Below, in pieces: positions 7,502 through 17,800 of a stretch of 28,775 nt of DNA. Within the stretch, counting starts at the first letter, position 1. Each line of letters opens with the position of its first letter. Origin of the DNA: CAYJRR01 sp964372275 [NCBI: uncultured bacterium] (GTDB taxonomy: Bacteria > CAYJRR01). Where the stretch lies: assembly GCA_964372275.1 (NCBI GenBank), contig CAYJRR010000020.1, positions 3,208 to 31,982 on the forward strand, given 5' to 3'. The notes beneath the pieces are model-generated. The model was given only the letters and a program-made list of their open reading frames with translations, ran no database searches and was not told where the DNA came from. The position numbers and the translations under genes are program-made.

Positions 7502-10165
7502 ATGGCCGAGCCCTCCCCGAAGCGCCGCCCGTGGCCGAGGCGGATCGCCCGCGCGACCGCCGCCGCCGCCGTGACCGGGCTCGCCATCGCCATCGCCGTC
7601 GCCGCGTGGTTGCTCTGGTTCTTCCCCAATCGCCTGGCCTCCACCGCCGCGACGCGGGTGGCGAAGCGGTACGGCGTCGACCTCGTCGTCCAGGGACTCG
7701 CGCTCGAGCCGCTGCACGGCGTCTCGTTCGAGCGCCTCGCCGTCGGCGAGGAGGGGGTGGGCGGCGAGCCGCTCCTTTCGTGCGGCAAGGTCGCGCTCCG
7801 TTGGGAGTGGCGCGAGGCGGTCGACGACCGCCGGCTGCGCCTGACGGCCATCGACGTCGAACGACCGAGGATCGTCCTGGCGCGAAGAGACGGGCGCTGG
7901 AACGTCGAGCGTCTGCTCGATCGCGTCATGGACGCGCTCGGCGTCGCGACGGCCGGGGACGGAACGGAGTCACCGGACGTCCCGCCCGCAACCCCCGCTC
8001 CGACCCCGAGCGCGGTCCCGATCCACGAGCGGCTCGAGACCCAGGTACGCGATCTCGAGACGATGCTCGCCGGCCTGCCGGTCGAGGTCGCGCTCGACCG
8101 GGTGACGGTGCGCGACGTGGGGATCGTCGTCGAGACCGAGACCGGGACGCTCGCGTCGATCGAAGGCGGGGCGTTCGAAGGGAGTCTTTCGCTACCGCGC
8201 GGAGGCGGCGGACGGCTCGTTGTCGAGGCGATGCCGGATCCTCCTCTCCGCCTCTCGGCCGCGCCCGCTCCGGGGATCGCCTTCGCCGGCACGCTGCGGC
8301 CGGAGGCGCGCGTCGAGTCCTTCCTTCCCCGGGAGACGAGCTTCACCACTCGAACGACGCTGCACGACGCGACACTCTCGATCGCCGGGCTCATGCTGCC
8401 GGTCGACTTCGAAGTCGAGGGATCGGGCTCGGCGTCGCTGCCGGCGGGCGATCTCTCCGTCGAGCTGTCGAAGGTCTCCTGGGCCGGGTTCTTCGACGCC
8501 GTCGCCTCCTTCTCGGCGGACGACCTCGGCGTCGGCGGGCTGGAGGCGACGTGGAAGACGGCGGTGCGCGGCGATCGGCTGCCGCCGGCACTCGGTCGCG
8601 AGCTCCGGAAGGCGGCCCCGGCGGCGAAGCTGTCGCCGGGCGGGACGATCGACGGATCGCTCACCGGTCGGCTCGCCACCATCGAGCCGGACCGGCTGCG
8701 GGCCGATCTCGCGCGGGGCCGCCTGCCGCTCTCGCTCGAAGTCTCGAGTCGCGGCGTGACCGACGACCGGCCGATCTCGACCGACGTCGTCCAGGTGGGA
8801 CGGATCGTCCACCGCGCCTTCGTGTCGGTCTCGCCGGAGCGGGTGCGGCTCAAGGCCGACGCCTCGATCGAGCGCCTGCGCGCTCCCGACCTGCTCGGGT
8901 CGGCGACGGTCCCTCTCCGCGTGGCGGGGGACGTGGAGGTGCGGTCGGATCTCGATGCCGCGCGGATCCACGCCGCCTCCGCCGAGGTGACTCCGATCGG
9001 ACTCCGAATCGACGGATCGGGACGGGTCGCGGGCCTGAACGCCGCGCTCGCCCAGTACCAGGCTTCCGCCGCGAAGGGGGCCGACGCGCTCCGGGCGGGG
9101 ATGGCGGCCGTCACCGACCTCGACGACATCCGGCTCACCGGCTCGCTGCGCCTGGCCCCGCGGGACGAGCGCGAGATCCTCGCCGGGGTCCACGCGCGCG
9201 GCGCGCTCGAGGTCGAAGGCACGCTCACGCGCGGTCGCGGCCCGCACGGCCGCGTGCGCGGGACGCTTGCCGCCGACGGTTTCGGCGCGCGCATGGAGGG
9301 GATCGCCGTCGAAGGGGTCGACGCCCGTCTCGCGATCGACCGGGAGCTGATCCTCGGCGGCCGTCCGCTCCTCTCGGGCATCGACGTCGCTTCCGACGAC
9401 GCGGTCGTCTTCGATCCCGCCACCCGCGGCTACTTCGCCCGCCTGAGCTCGCTCGCCGCCACGGCCGACAACGTGCGCGTGGCGCGCGCCGCCGCCGGGA
9501 AGATCGAGGTGACCGACCTGTCGGCCGCGGTCCGCTACGACGGCTCTGCGATCCACGTCGACGCGGCGCGCATGCACCTCCTCGGCGGCGAGGTCGTCTC
9601 GCGGTTGATCCTGCGCCCCACGGCGAAGGGCCTCCACGTGGCGGCGGCCGGCGACCTGGCGGGGATCGACCTGCAACCGCTCCTGCTGGAGAAGCCGGTC
9701 GCCGATCCCGACGAGACCCGGGTCCACGTCGCGGCGGCGGCGGGTCTGTTCCTCTCCGCGACCGACCCGCTCGGCAGCCTTTCGCAGATGCGGATGCGCG
9801 CCGACGCGATCGCCTCCGGGAAACGCGTCCTGGAGATGGGGCTCGCCTTCCTCGATCCCGAGTTCAAGGACCCGGTCTACAACTGGGCGCGCGACATCAA
9901 CAAGCGGATCGGCGGCCTCACGCGTCCCGAGATCACCCTGCTCGCCGACCGCGGGATGTACGACGTCGAGATCCGCTTCCCGTCGATGGGGATCTCCAAG
10001 GAGGTGCGCCGAATCCCGTTGGAGCCGCTCCTCCGGCTCAAGTTCACCGAGCGGACGTTGGCGAGCCTGACGCCGTCGGCGGCTCTGTTGCCGCTGCTCG
10101 CCGCGCGCGGAATCGACGCCGACGGCGCGCCGCTGCTGCCCCCGATTGCGGAGGCGGACGAGTAG
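7502..10165 (+). CDS. AsmA-like membrane-anchored periplasmic protein
   Basis: 887 residues from ATG at 7502, 16 nt after the epmA-like stop. A basic N-terminus precedes one transmembrane anchor (about 18-41); the rest is predicted periplasmic. The segment RRLRLTAIDVERPRIVLARR followed by DGRWNVERLLD is the typical N-terminal signature of AsmA/DUF748 proteins, which build long beta-taco grooves implicated in moving phospholipids across the envelope. Long alternating beta strands run through the body. The C-terminal part (LEMGLAFLDPEF, then EIRFPSMGISKEVRRIPLEPLLRL) is less familiar. Its length is close to E. coli YdbH (879 residues), and a YdbL-like gene lies about 1.1 kb away, but I could not confirm specific YdbH motifs. 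Function is a family-level inference. Confidence 0.7.
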   Translation: MAEPSPKRRPWPRRIARATAAAAVTGLAIAIAVAAWLLWFFPNRLASTAATRVAKRYGVDLVVQGLALEPLHGVSFERLAVGEEGVGGEPLLSCGKVALRWEWREAVDDRRLRLTAIDVERPRIVLARRDGRWNVERLLDRVMDALGVATAGDGTESPDVPPATPAPTPSAVPIHERLETQVRDLETMLAGLPVEVALDRVTVRDVGIVVETETGTLASIEGGAFEGSLSLPRGGGGRLVVEAMPDPPLRLSAAPAPGIAFAGTLRPEARVESFLPRETSFTTRTTLHDATLSIAGLMLPVDFEVEGSGSASLPAGDLSVELSKVSWAGFFDAVASFSADDLGVGGLEATWKTAVRGDRLPPALGRELRKAAPAAKLSPGGTIDGSLTGRLATIEPDRLRADLARGRLPLSLEVSSRGVTDDRPISTDVVQVGRIVHRAFVSVSPERVRLKADASIERLRAPDLLGSATVPLRVAGDVEVRSDLDAARIHAASAEVTPIGLRIDGSGRVAGLNAALAQYQASAAKGADALRAGMAAVTDLDDIRLTGSLRLAPRDEREILAGVHARGALEVEGTLTRGRGPHGRVRGTLAADGFGARMEGIAVEGVDARLAIDRELILGGRPLLSGIDVASDDAVVFDPATRGYFARLSSLAATADNVRVARAAAGKIEVTDLSAAVRYDGSAIHVDAARMHLLGGEVVSRLILRPTAKGLHVAAAGDLAGIDLQPLLLEKPVADPDETRVHVAAAAGLFLSATDPLGSLSQMRMRADAIASGKRVLEMGLAFLDPEFKDPVYNWARDINKRIGGLTRPEITLLADRGMYDVEIRFPSMGISKEVRRIPLEPLLRLKFTERTLASLTPSAALLPLLAARGIDADGAPLLPPIAEADE

Positions 10166-10183
10166 TCCGCGCATTCGCGCTCC

Positions 10184-10200
10184 ATGGGGGTCTCCCCCAT
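10184..10200. terminator. Perfect hairpin between convergent genes
   Basis: ATGGGGG (10184-10190) and CCCCCAT (10194-10200) form a 7-bp stem with a 3-nt loop, within the 42-nt gap between the AsmA-like stop (10165) and the lipoprotein stop (10208). No T-tract follows on either strand. It is a candidate bidirectional terminator or 3'-end stabiliser. Confidence 0.42.
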
Positions 10201-10207
10201 ACCCGCT

Positions 10208-10966
10208 TCAACGGCAGCAGGCGACCGGGAGCGCGGTGTTGCAATTGACGTCGCCGGTGAACTTGATCTCCGTCGCCAGCCCGGGACCGGCCACCGACTT
10301 CGGATCGGAGTCGACGACGGTGAAGCGCGTGCCCCGGTAGAGGTCGGCGGAGTTGTAGGTCCAGTTCCCGCAGGAGCCCTTGAACGAGTTGTTCGTCGGA
10401 TCGGACGAGGAGTAGCGGTAGTCGTGCGACCCGAACGTCATCCCGGTCGTCCCTTCGCCGATCAGGCCCTGGTGAACGTTCCGGATCAGCTCCTCGTTGG
10501 TGCAGGCGTGCGCGCTCGGGACCTTGTCGGACTGCCCGGCGAAGACGAGCGTCTTGCAGATCTCGTCGGCGGCGCGGACCCCGATCCGGCCGGAGGCCGC
10601 GTTGTAGAGGATCTGTCCGGTCCGCCCGGAGATCTGTCCGCCGGGGGAGGCGAGCGTTCCGTTCTGCGCAATCGTCGGCGTGAAGGTCCCGAGGAACTTC
10701 CCCTCGTCGGGATCGCCCAGACGCGGGTCCTCGCTGGAGACGACGCGGTCGTAGTCGACGCGCAGCGTCGGAGGGGCGCCGCCGACGCCGGGATCGCAGG
10801 TCAACCCCTCCCCGATGTGGAAGGTGTTGCAGTCGACCGAGAACGGGGCCGTGGTCTGCCCGTCGTCGTCGTCGTCTCCACGGGCGGGACCTTCCTTGAC
10901 GCCGGTGCTGCCGCAGCCGGCGACCGCCAGGACCGACAACGTAAGAATTCGTTTCAAAGCGACCAT
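10208..10966 (-). CDS. Cysteine-rich putative lipoprotein, possibly C-type-lectin-like
   Basis: 252 residues from ATG at 10966; the frame is open much further upstream, but the signal peptide MVALKRILTLSVLAVAGC fixes this start. The lipobox VAGC gives the lipidated C18. A short Asp run (D31-D35) from a GTC-type triplet repeat follows. The mature protein has eight other cysteines (46, 57, 137, 155, 199, 242, 250, 251), consistent with four disulfides. The C-terminal half, with RAADEIC, GSCGNWTYN and the ending CNTALPVACCR, resembles the Cys spacing and LPxxCC end of secreted C-type-lectin-like/DUF1554-type domains. That assignment is tentative. It is divergent from the DUF1318 operon and convergent with the AsmA-like gene. 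Confidence 0.66.
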   Translation of the reverse strand: MVALKRILTLSVLAVAGCGSTGVKEGPARGDDDDDGQTTAPFSVDCNTFHIGEGLTCDPGVGGAPPTLRVDYDRVVSSEDPRLGDPDEGKFLGTFTPTIAQNGTLASPGGQISGRTGQILYNAASGRIGVRAADEICKTLVFAGQSDKVPSAHACTNEELIRNVHQGLIGEGTTGMTFGSHDYRYSSSDPTNNSFKGSCGNWTYNSADLYRGTRFTVVDSDPKSVAGPGLATEIKFTGDVNCNTALPVACCR

Positions 10967-11242
10967 GACACACTCGCCCCGCTTCGTGCCCGCGGAACCG
11001 ACCCGAATCGCGACAAGGAGCATCGACCGTACCGACCGGCGATCGGGCGTCGTTTCCCTCGACGGCGCGCGAAGATCCCGCGCGGCGTGCGACGGACGTG
11101 CACGCCACGACTGGGGGACGGCCGCCCCGACGAACCGCCGTTCGGAGGGGGGCTCCGGTGACGCCGATCCCCACCCGATCGAATGGAAGGAAGGGGCGTT
11201 CCGTCGAACGATCGCGCCGATTCTTCGATACGATACGCACCC
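10967..11242. promoter_or_regulatory. Divergent intergenic region between two lipoprotein genes
   Basis: 276 nt separate the starts at 10966 (minus) and 11243 (plus), so promoters for both must lie here or inside the genes. TACGAT at 11229-11234 resembles a -10 box and would put the plus-strand transcript start at or next to the GTG, but no convincing -35 is seen. There is no ribosome binding site before 11243. No gene of its own is credible here. Confidence 0.35.
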
Positions 11243-11872
11243 GTGAACGCCGAACGACCGCTCCGCCGTCCGCCCCCGCGTCCCCCTCTCCCCCCGTGGG
11301 TCGTGCTGCTTCCGGCCCTCCTCCTGGCGACCGGGGGCTGTTTCAACCGCTTGTCCGGCCTGGTCGACGTGAACGTCCAGGTGGTCGACGAGAAGACGCT
11401 GTTGGAACGGCAGATCCTCGGCGCCTACCAGGGCCTGGAGACCGACCTGGTGATGGCGGCCTCCGTCCGCTCGGTCGACACCGAAGGGCGGCTGGTTCCG
11501 CTGCCCGACTACCCGGCCGGCCAGCGGGCGGCGATGGACGCGCTGCGGGTGCGCGAGTTCTACCGCGACGACGTCGACCGGTTGAAGGCGGAGGGGATCT
11601 TCGGCGAGGCCAGCAGCGGCTTGCTCACGGCGCGGGTCGACCTGGCGAAGGTCGACGCGAAGAAGGCGGCGCTGGCCAAATCGGTGATGGAGGCCGAGAA
11701 CGGCGCGCGCCGGGCGCTGATCGACCGGATCCTGGAGACCGCCGAATCGCTCAAGCCGGAGGACCGCCCCAAGGTGGAGCGGGTCTTCGCGCAGATGAAC
11801 CGCGATGCCGCGCGTGCCGGAGAGTGGATCCAGACCGACGACGGCGCGTGGACGCAGAAGGCCAAGCCGTGA
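11243..11872 (+). CDS. DUF1318/YdbL-like putative lipoprotein
   Basis: 209 residues from GTG at 11243; an in-frame ATG at 11183 is possible but adds a polar extension before the signal peptide. A Pro/Arg-rich start leads into WVVLLPALLLATGGC, with C33 as the predicted lipidated cysteine. The C-terminal part matches DUF1318: GIFGEASSGLL (119-128), AENGARRALIDRI (151-163) and the closing GEWIQ plus W203 (GAWTQK). E. coli YdbL, the best-known member, is periplasmic and modulates the YdbH-YnbE intermembrane lipid-transport assembly. The middle region (about 40-110) is an extra segment I do not recognise. Its stop overlaps the next start as GTGA, implying translational coupling with the CHAT gene. 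No Shine-Dalgarno is visible. Confidence 0.72.
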   Translation: MNAERPLRRPPPRPPLPPWVVLLPALLLATGGCFNRLSGLVDVNVQVVDEKTLLERQILGAYQGLETDLVMAASVRSVDTEGRLVPLPDYPAGQRAAMDALRVREFYRDDVDRLKAEGIFGEASSGLLTARVDLAKVDAKKAALAKSVMEAENGARRALIDRILETAESLKPEDRPKVERVFAQMNRDAARAGEWIQTDDGAWTQKAKP

Positions 11873-14800
11873 CCGCGCCGGCCTGCCGCCCGGAACGTCG
11901 CCGGCGCCGTCGCGGCGCGATCCCGCTCGTCCCGTTGCTTCTGGGTCTCGCCGCCTGCCCGCGTCCGGTGCGGATCGAGGAGCGCCTTCCGCCGCCGCCG
12001 AAGCTCGTGCGCGGCCAAGTCGACGACGGCCCGCTCGGGAGAATCCGGCGTCCGTCGCGCCTGACCGCCGACCCGGCGCAGGAGTACGACCCGGCCCCCT
12101 CCCCGGACGGGACGGCGCTCGTCTACGTCGGCCACCGCCGCGGCAACGCCGACCTGTTCCTCCGCTTCCTGCCCGGGAGCGGGCGCGTCGGCGAGTTCCC
12201 GATCGCCGAGCACTTCGCCGCCGACACCGACCCGGCGTGGTCGCCGAACGGACGGCAGATCGCCTTCGTCTCGAAACGCGACGATCCCAAGGGGGACCTC
12301 TACGTCTACAACCTGAAGACGGGGGACGCCGTCCCGGACGCTGTTCGCGAAGCGCTCCTGGGTCGATTCCAGGAGTTGCTCGCGCGACCGGACGCGGAGC
12401 TCTCCCCCGCCGAGCGCGAGCAGCGGGCGCGCGTCTCCCGCTATTTCGAAGGGCACGATCCCCTGCTCCGTTTTTCCGACACCGGCCGCGAAGTTCGCGG
12501 ACCCGCATGGTCGCGCGACGGCGGCACGATCTACTACTCGGCGCGGCGGCCGGGGGAGCCGGAGAACGTCTGGGCCCTCGACGTGCTGACGCGGACGCCG
12601 ACCGCCGTCACGACCGACGGCGGATTCGATCCGGCCCCCTCCCCCGACGGCAAGTTCCTGGCCTACGCCTCGCGCGCCGGCGATCCGAACGGCGGGCTGA
12701 AGCTGATGCGCCTGGCCGACCGGAAGTCCGTGTCGCTCACCATCGGCTCTCCGATCGACGGCCTCCCCACCTGGTCGACCGACGGGCGGACGCTCTTCTT
12801 CACCCGCTATGCCCACGACACCAACGGCGATGGGCGGCTCGATCTCGACGACCGACCCAGCCTCTACGCGGTGACGATGAGCTTCGCCGGCACCGTCGTC
12901 GGCTCGGGGGGGATGATCGCCCCGATCCCCTGGCCGGTGACGCCGGCCGGCGGATACGACCTGTTCCCGGCCGTCGCCGGCGGGCGCCTCTTCTACTCCT
13001 CCGACGACGGAACGAACGCCGACCTGTGGGCGATCCCCGAGAGGGGGATCTTCCCGGAGCTCGCCTCCAGCCGCGAGGAGCTCGCGCTCGCCGACGAACT
13101 GGTGAACGAGCCGCGGATGCGGCTTCTGCTGCTCGAGCAGATCGGCGCTCGGCGCCCGGGCGACGACGCCGCGGCACAGGATGCGCGTCTGGCCGCCGGA
13201 CGGTTGCGGATCGAACGGCGCGAGAGCGGGGCCGCGGAGAGGCTGCTCGAACGGCTGGACTCGGCGACCGACTCCGAAGAGAAGGACGGCGACGCGCGCG
13301 CCGCCTCCGTGCATCGGGCCCGCGCGCGCATCCTCGCCGCCGCCCTCGCCGCGCTCAAGGCCGAGAGCGGCGGATCGATCGACAAGTCGGCGCTGCGCAG
13401 GACCGCCGACGCGCTCGAGCGAGACGCGGCCGGCTTCGAGCCGGCGCAACGGGCGGAGGCCTACCTCGAAGCGGGCCTGGCGCGCGCCAGGGCCGGCGAC
13501 CTCCTCCAGGCGACCGAAAGCTGGCAGCGCGCCGCGCGCGAGGAGGGGGGCGGCTGGGCCCGGGCCGAGGCCGGGCTCGCCGCGGCGTCCGCCTACGGCG
13601 ACCTCGGCCAGGCCGACCGCAGCGTCTCCACCTTTCTCGCACTGCTGTCCGCCCATCCCGAGCTGCCGGTGCCGGCGGAGCGCCGCGCCGCCGTGGAGCG
13701 GGAGCGGAAGCAGCGTCTGGAACGGATCGACAAGCGACTGGGAGGATCCACGGAACGGCCGGCCGCGGGGATCGATCCGGCCGGCCTGCCCGACGTCGGC
13801 GTGCCGGCGACCTACGGCGAGCGAGCCGCGGCGGGCGTCGCCACGGCGGCGATCCTGGGGAACGCCGACGCCCACGCCGCGATCGCCTCCCTGCGGGACC
13901 TTGCCACGCGCCACCGCGATCTCCCCGTGCTCCCCGCCCTGGCCCGCAACGAGATCGGGGACCTCTACCTTCGCGTCGGAGACGTCGAGTCGGCGACGCT
14001 GGAGTACCGCGCCGTGGCGGAGTCGGGACTCGACCGCCGGCAGGAGCAGCGCGCCCGGCTTTCGGCCGCCAAGGCGCTGCTGATCGCCGGACGGTACGCC
14101 GACGCCGTCGCCGCGGTCGGAGCTCCGCCGCCGGCCGGCGGCGCCGGCGCGAAGGCGTCGGCGGCGTCGGCGATCCTCGCCCGCCGGGCGCTGTCCGCCT
14201 ACGTCCGCACGCTGTTGGCGAAAGCGGACGACGAGTTCCGCGACCGCGACTACGCGCTGGCCCGCAAGAGCTACCGCGCGGTGCTCGCCGTCGACAGCCG
14301 CGAGGTCCGCGCCCACCGCGGGTTGATCGCCAGCGCCGCGGCCCTGGGGGAGGCCGACCGCATCGCCCAGGTCTACGAGGAGGAGGCGGCCTCGACGCCC
14401 GACGATCCGCTCATCCGCTACGGAGTCGGGCTCGCCTACTCCTACCGCGAGCCGGCGGAGACCTGGCTGGCCAAGGCGGAGAACGAATTGAAGGCGGCGG
14501 TCGCGCTCGACGACGCGGCCGTCTTTCCGCACCAGACGCTCGGATTCGTCTACGAGAAGCGGGAGGAGCTGTTCGGCGAGGAGGGCGGCTTCGAGCGCGC
14601 CGCCGACCAGTACCTGATCGCGCTGTCGCTGAACGAGGTGAAGGAGGACTACCGGAACGAGTCCGACCTGCTGCTCAACGTCGGGAACGCCTTCTTCAAC
14701 CTCAAGAACCATCGCGCCGCGTACGACCACTACCGGCGCCGCGAGCGCGCGTCCGTCCCTTTCGACGTGAAGGGTCGGGAGCTCGTCTTCCTGGAGCGGA

Positions 14801-17800
14801 TCGCGAAGTGCGCATTCGAGACCAACCGCATCGACGAGGCGCGCGATCGGTACGATCGCGCCCTCGCCTTCCTCGACTCGCTCGGGGAGAAGGACCTTCC
14901 GGCCGAGTCCGCCGCCGAGCACCGCGCCCGTCTGCTCGACGAGCGGGCCTTCGCCCTCGACCGCGGCGGCCGGAAGTCCGAGGCCGCGGCGGCCTACCTC
15001 GACGCGGCCAAGGCGAACTCGATCGCCGGCAACGAGCAGAACTCGGCCCGCGCGCTGCGCAACGCGGCGATCAACCTGTTCGAGAACAAGGGGTTCGGGG
15101 AGCTCCCCGGGGAAGCGCGAACGCGCGGATGGGACGCTACGGGCGCCGACGCCGACCGGAAGCCCCTGGTCGACGCGCTCTCCTACCTCGAGCGGAGCCT
15201 CGAAGGGGTGAAGAAGGACGGCGTCGTCGAACGGACCGACGAACGGAAGAAGCGGGCGCTGTTCTCCTACGACATGAAGATCGGGCTTTCGGCCGACACG
15301 TCGGAGGCGTCCGAAGGGTTCTCCAAGGCCGGCGAGAAGGAGCTGATCTTCACCTTCCTCGGAAAGATCCACCGGGCGCTCGGGGACCCGGCCCGCGCCC
15401 GCGAACAGCTCGAGAAGAAGCGGGCGATGCTCCCGTCGCGTGTCGCCGACGAGCAGAAGGCGGCGGTCGAGTTCAAGCGGGCCCTGCTCGAGAACCAGAT
15501 CGGGGTTCTCTCCCACGCTCTGGGCGACGCCGACGCCGCCTGGCGGGAGCTCGCCTCCTCGTGGAAGCGGAGCGAGTCGCTTGCGAACGTGCAGGGCACC
15601 GTCGTGAACGCCGCGAACCTGGCATGGATCGCCCTCGAACGGAACGACGCCGGGCGAAGGCAGGAGGCGCGCTCGTTCGTGGACGCCTCGCTATCGCTGC
15701 TGGAGCGCGCGGCGCTCGCCGATCCGGAACGGTACGTCCCGTTGCTGAAGGGCGCGCGTGGCCTCCTGCGCGTGGCCGATGCCGCGTCGCCTCGCCGCGG
15801 CACGCCGGGCGCGTCCGCGATGCCCGGTCCGGAACCGGCCGCAGGCGGGATCGACCCGGCGTCGATCGCCGCACGACTGCGCCGCCTCGAAGACCAGGGC
15901 CGTCTCCTTGCAGAGGCGGACGCCGACCTGAACGCGGCGCTCGGGCTCCTGGCCAAGACCGAAACGCCGTTCCCGGGGATGGCGCGGCTGCACGTGGCGC
16001 TCTCCCGCGCCTCGGCCGAGATCGCCTCCCGGCGCGGGAACGCGAAGGAGTCGGCCGATCGCTACGCGGCGACGGCGTCGCTGGCGCGATCGCACGGGAT
16101 GGACGCGGTCGCGACGCAAGCGGAGATCGCGGCGCGGCTCCTCGGACCGACCGGCGGCGCCGAGGACGCGGCCCTCGACGAGACCTTGACCCGGCTGGAG
16201 GCGGTGCCGGCGCCGGTGCTCGCGATCGAGCTCGACCTGGCCGGGATCGAACCGGCCTATCGCCGGCTCGCCGCGGCGAAGCTTGCCGGGGGCGACGCCA
16301 ACGGCGCGTTCTCGACGATGGAGCGACTTCGCGCCCTGCAGCTCGTGGCGCGCGCCGGCGGCCGGATTCCGCGGGGATCGGGGGCCGACGTGCGCGCGGC
16401 GGCCGACACCGTCCGGGATCGACGGACCGCCCTGCTCGCCGCCTACCGCGCCCTGAACGACGAGAGCGGCCCCGGCGACGGCGCGGAGAGGAAACGGCGG
16501 CGCGACGCCTACGACCAGGCGGCGGCCGCCTGGAAGGGCGCGGTCGACGAGTGGGGCGGCTGGGACGACGTCGGATGGGGGCTGGCAACGCCGGCCGCGC
16601 CCGATCCGTCGGCGCTCTCGATGGCGGTGCCGCCCGACACCGTCTTCGTCTACTTCATCGCGACCGCCGACGCGTTGTGGTCGCTGCGGTGCGCCGACGG
16701 TGCCTGCACCGCGACCCGGGAGGGACCCTCTCCCGCCGAGGATCTCGCCGGTTCCCGGTCCGCGGCGGCGGCCGCCGTCGAGCGGGCCGCGGGAGAAGTC
16801 ACGGGGATGGGTCGCGCGACCCTCGTCCTGGACGTCGGCCTGTTCGACGGCGAATGGATCCCCGCTTCGTTCCGCAAGAGTCGGATCGTCACCCTCCACA
16901 AGAGCGCCGGCAGCGTGATCGCGGGCTACGAGCACCGGGCGCCATACCGTGAGCGCAGGATCGTCGCCTCCGAGGCGGGGGCCGCGCAGCTCTTGGCCGA
17001 CGCGCCGCGCGCCGACGAGATTCTCGTCGACGCCGCCGGCATCGTCCCCGCCGGGCGTCCGCTCGACGCGCACTGGGAGCTGACGCGGCCCGAGGGGCCC
17101 GCCCCCGTCCGCCGCGTCACCGCGGCCGACCTCCTCCTCGCCGGTCCGACGGTCTCGGCGATCGTCGCCCAGGTGGGAAGCCCGGCGGCGGGCGCCAAGG
17201 CCGATCCCGAGACCCTCCTCGCGCTCGCCGAGCTTTGGTTGCGCGCCGGCGCCGGCACCGTCGCGTTTGCCGAGTCGCCCCGCGCTTCGCGCTCCTCGGA
17301 GGCGTCCCTGCTCTCCGGCCATCCGGGGATGACGGCGTCCGAGCTGGCGACCTTCGGCGAGGAGGCGTACGCCGAGCTGTCGGCGCAGGTCTCCCAGGCG
17401 ATGCAGGAGAAACGCTGGGACGACGCCTTGGTCCGACTCGAGCGCGCGCGCTACCTGATCGATTCGCTGCAGATTCCGGTTTCGCCGGCCGAGGTGGTCG
17501 AAGCGCAGGTGATGGCCGCCTACAACGCCGGGAGGTGGGCCGACGGGGCCCGCTACGCGGCCGAACAGGTGCGCCTTCTCGAGAAGGCGGGAGAAAAGGG
17601 GCTCCCGCTCGCCGACGCCTTGGCCAACCTCGGCGCCTTGCAGCAGCGCGCCGAGCGGTACGAAGAGGCGACGGCAACGCTCGAGCGGGCGTCGGAGGCG
17701 TACCAGGCGCTCGGCCAGAAAGACGGCGTCTCCCGCGCACTGACCTCGCTCGGGGCCACCTTCGAGCGCTGGCTGAAGACCGACAAGGCGCTGGAAGCGT

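Noticed and set aside
5368-9423. A very long open frame on the minus strand (over 1300 codons) opposite the barrel, epmA-like and AsmA-like genes
   Set aside because: Its translation is Arg/Ser/Pro-rich with no domain, and it lies antisense to genes with clear homology. It is an effect of high GC lowering stop-codon frequency.
10862-10878. GTC/CGT triplet microsatellite in the lipoprotein gene
   Set aside because: It is only about five units and encodes a short Asp run; too short to argue for phase variation, and length changes would stay in frame.
11204-11243. Leaderless promoter for the DUF1318 gene using TACGAT at 11229
   Set aside because: The -10-like box is well spaced for a leaderless start, but no -35 better than chance is present. 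Kept only as a remark in the intergenic entry.
11098-11868. N-terminal extension of the CHAT frame upstream of 11869
   Set aside because: It would overlap the whole DUF1318 gene in another frame and bury the lipoprotein signal peptide at residue about 275. The GTGA overlap start is far better.
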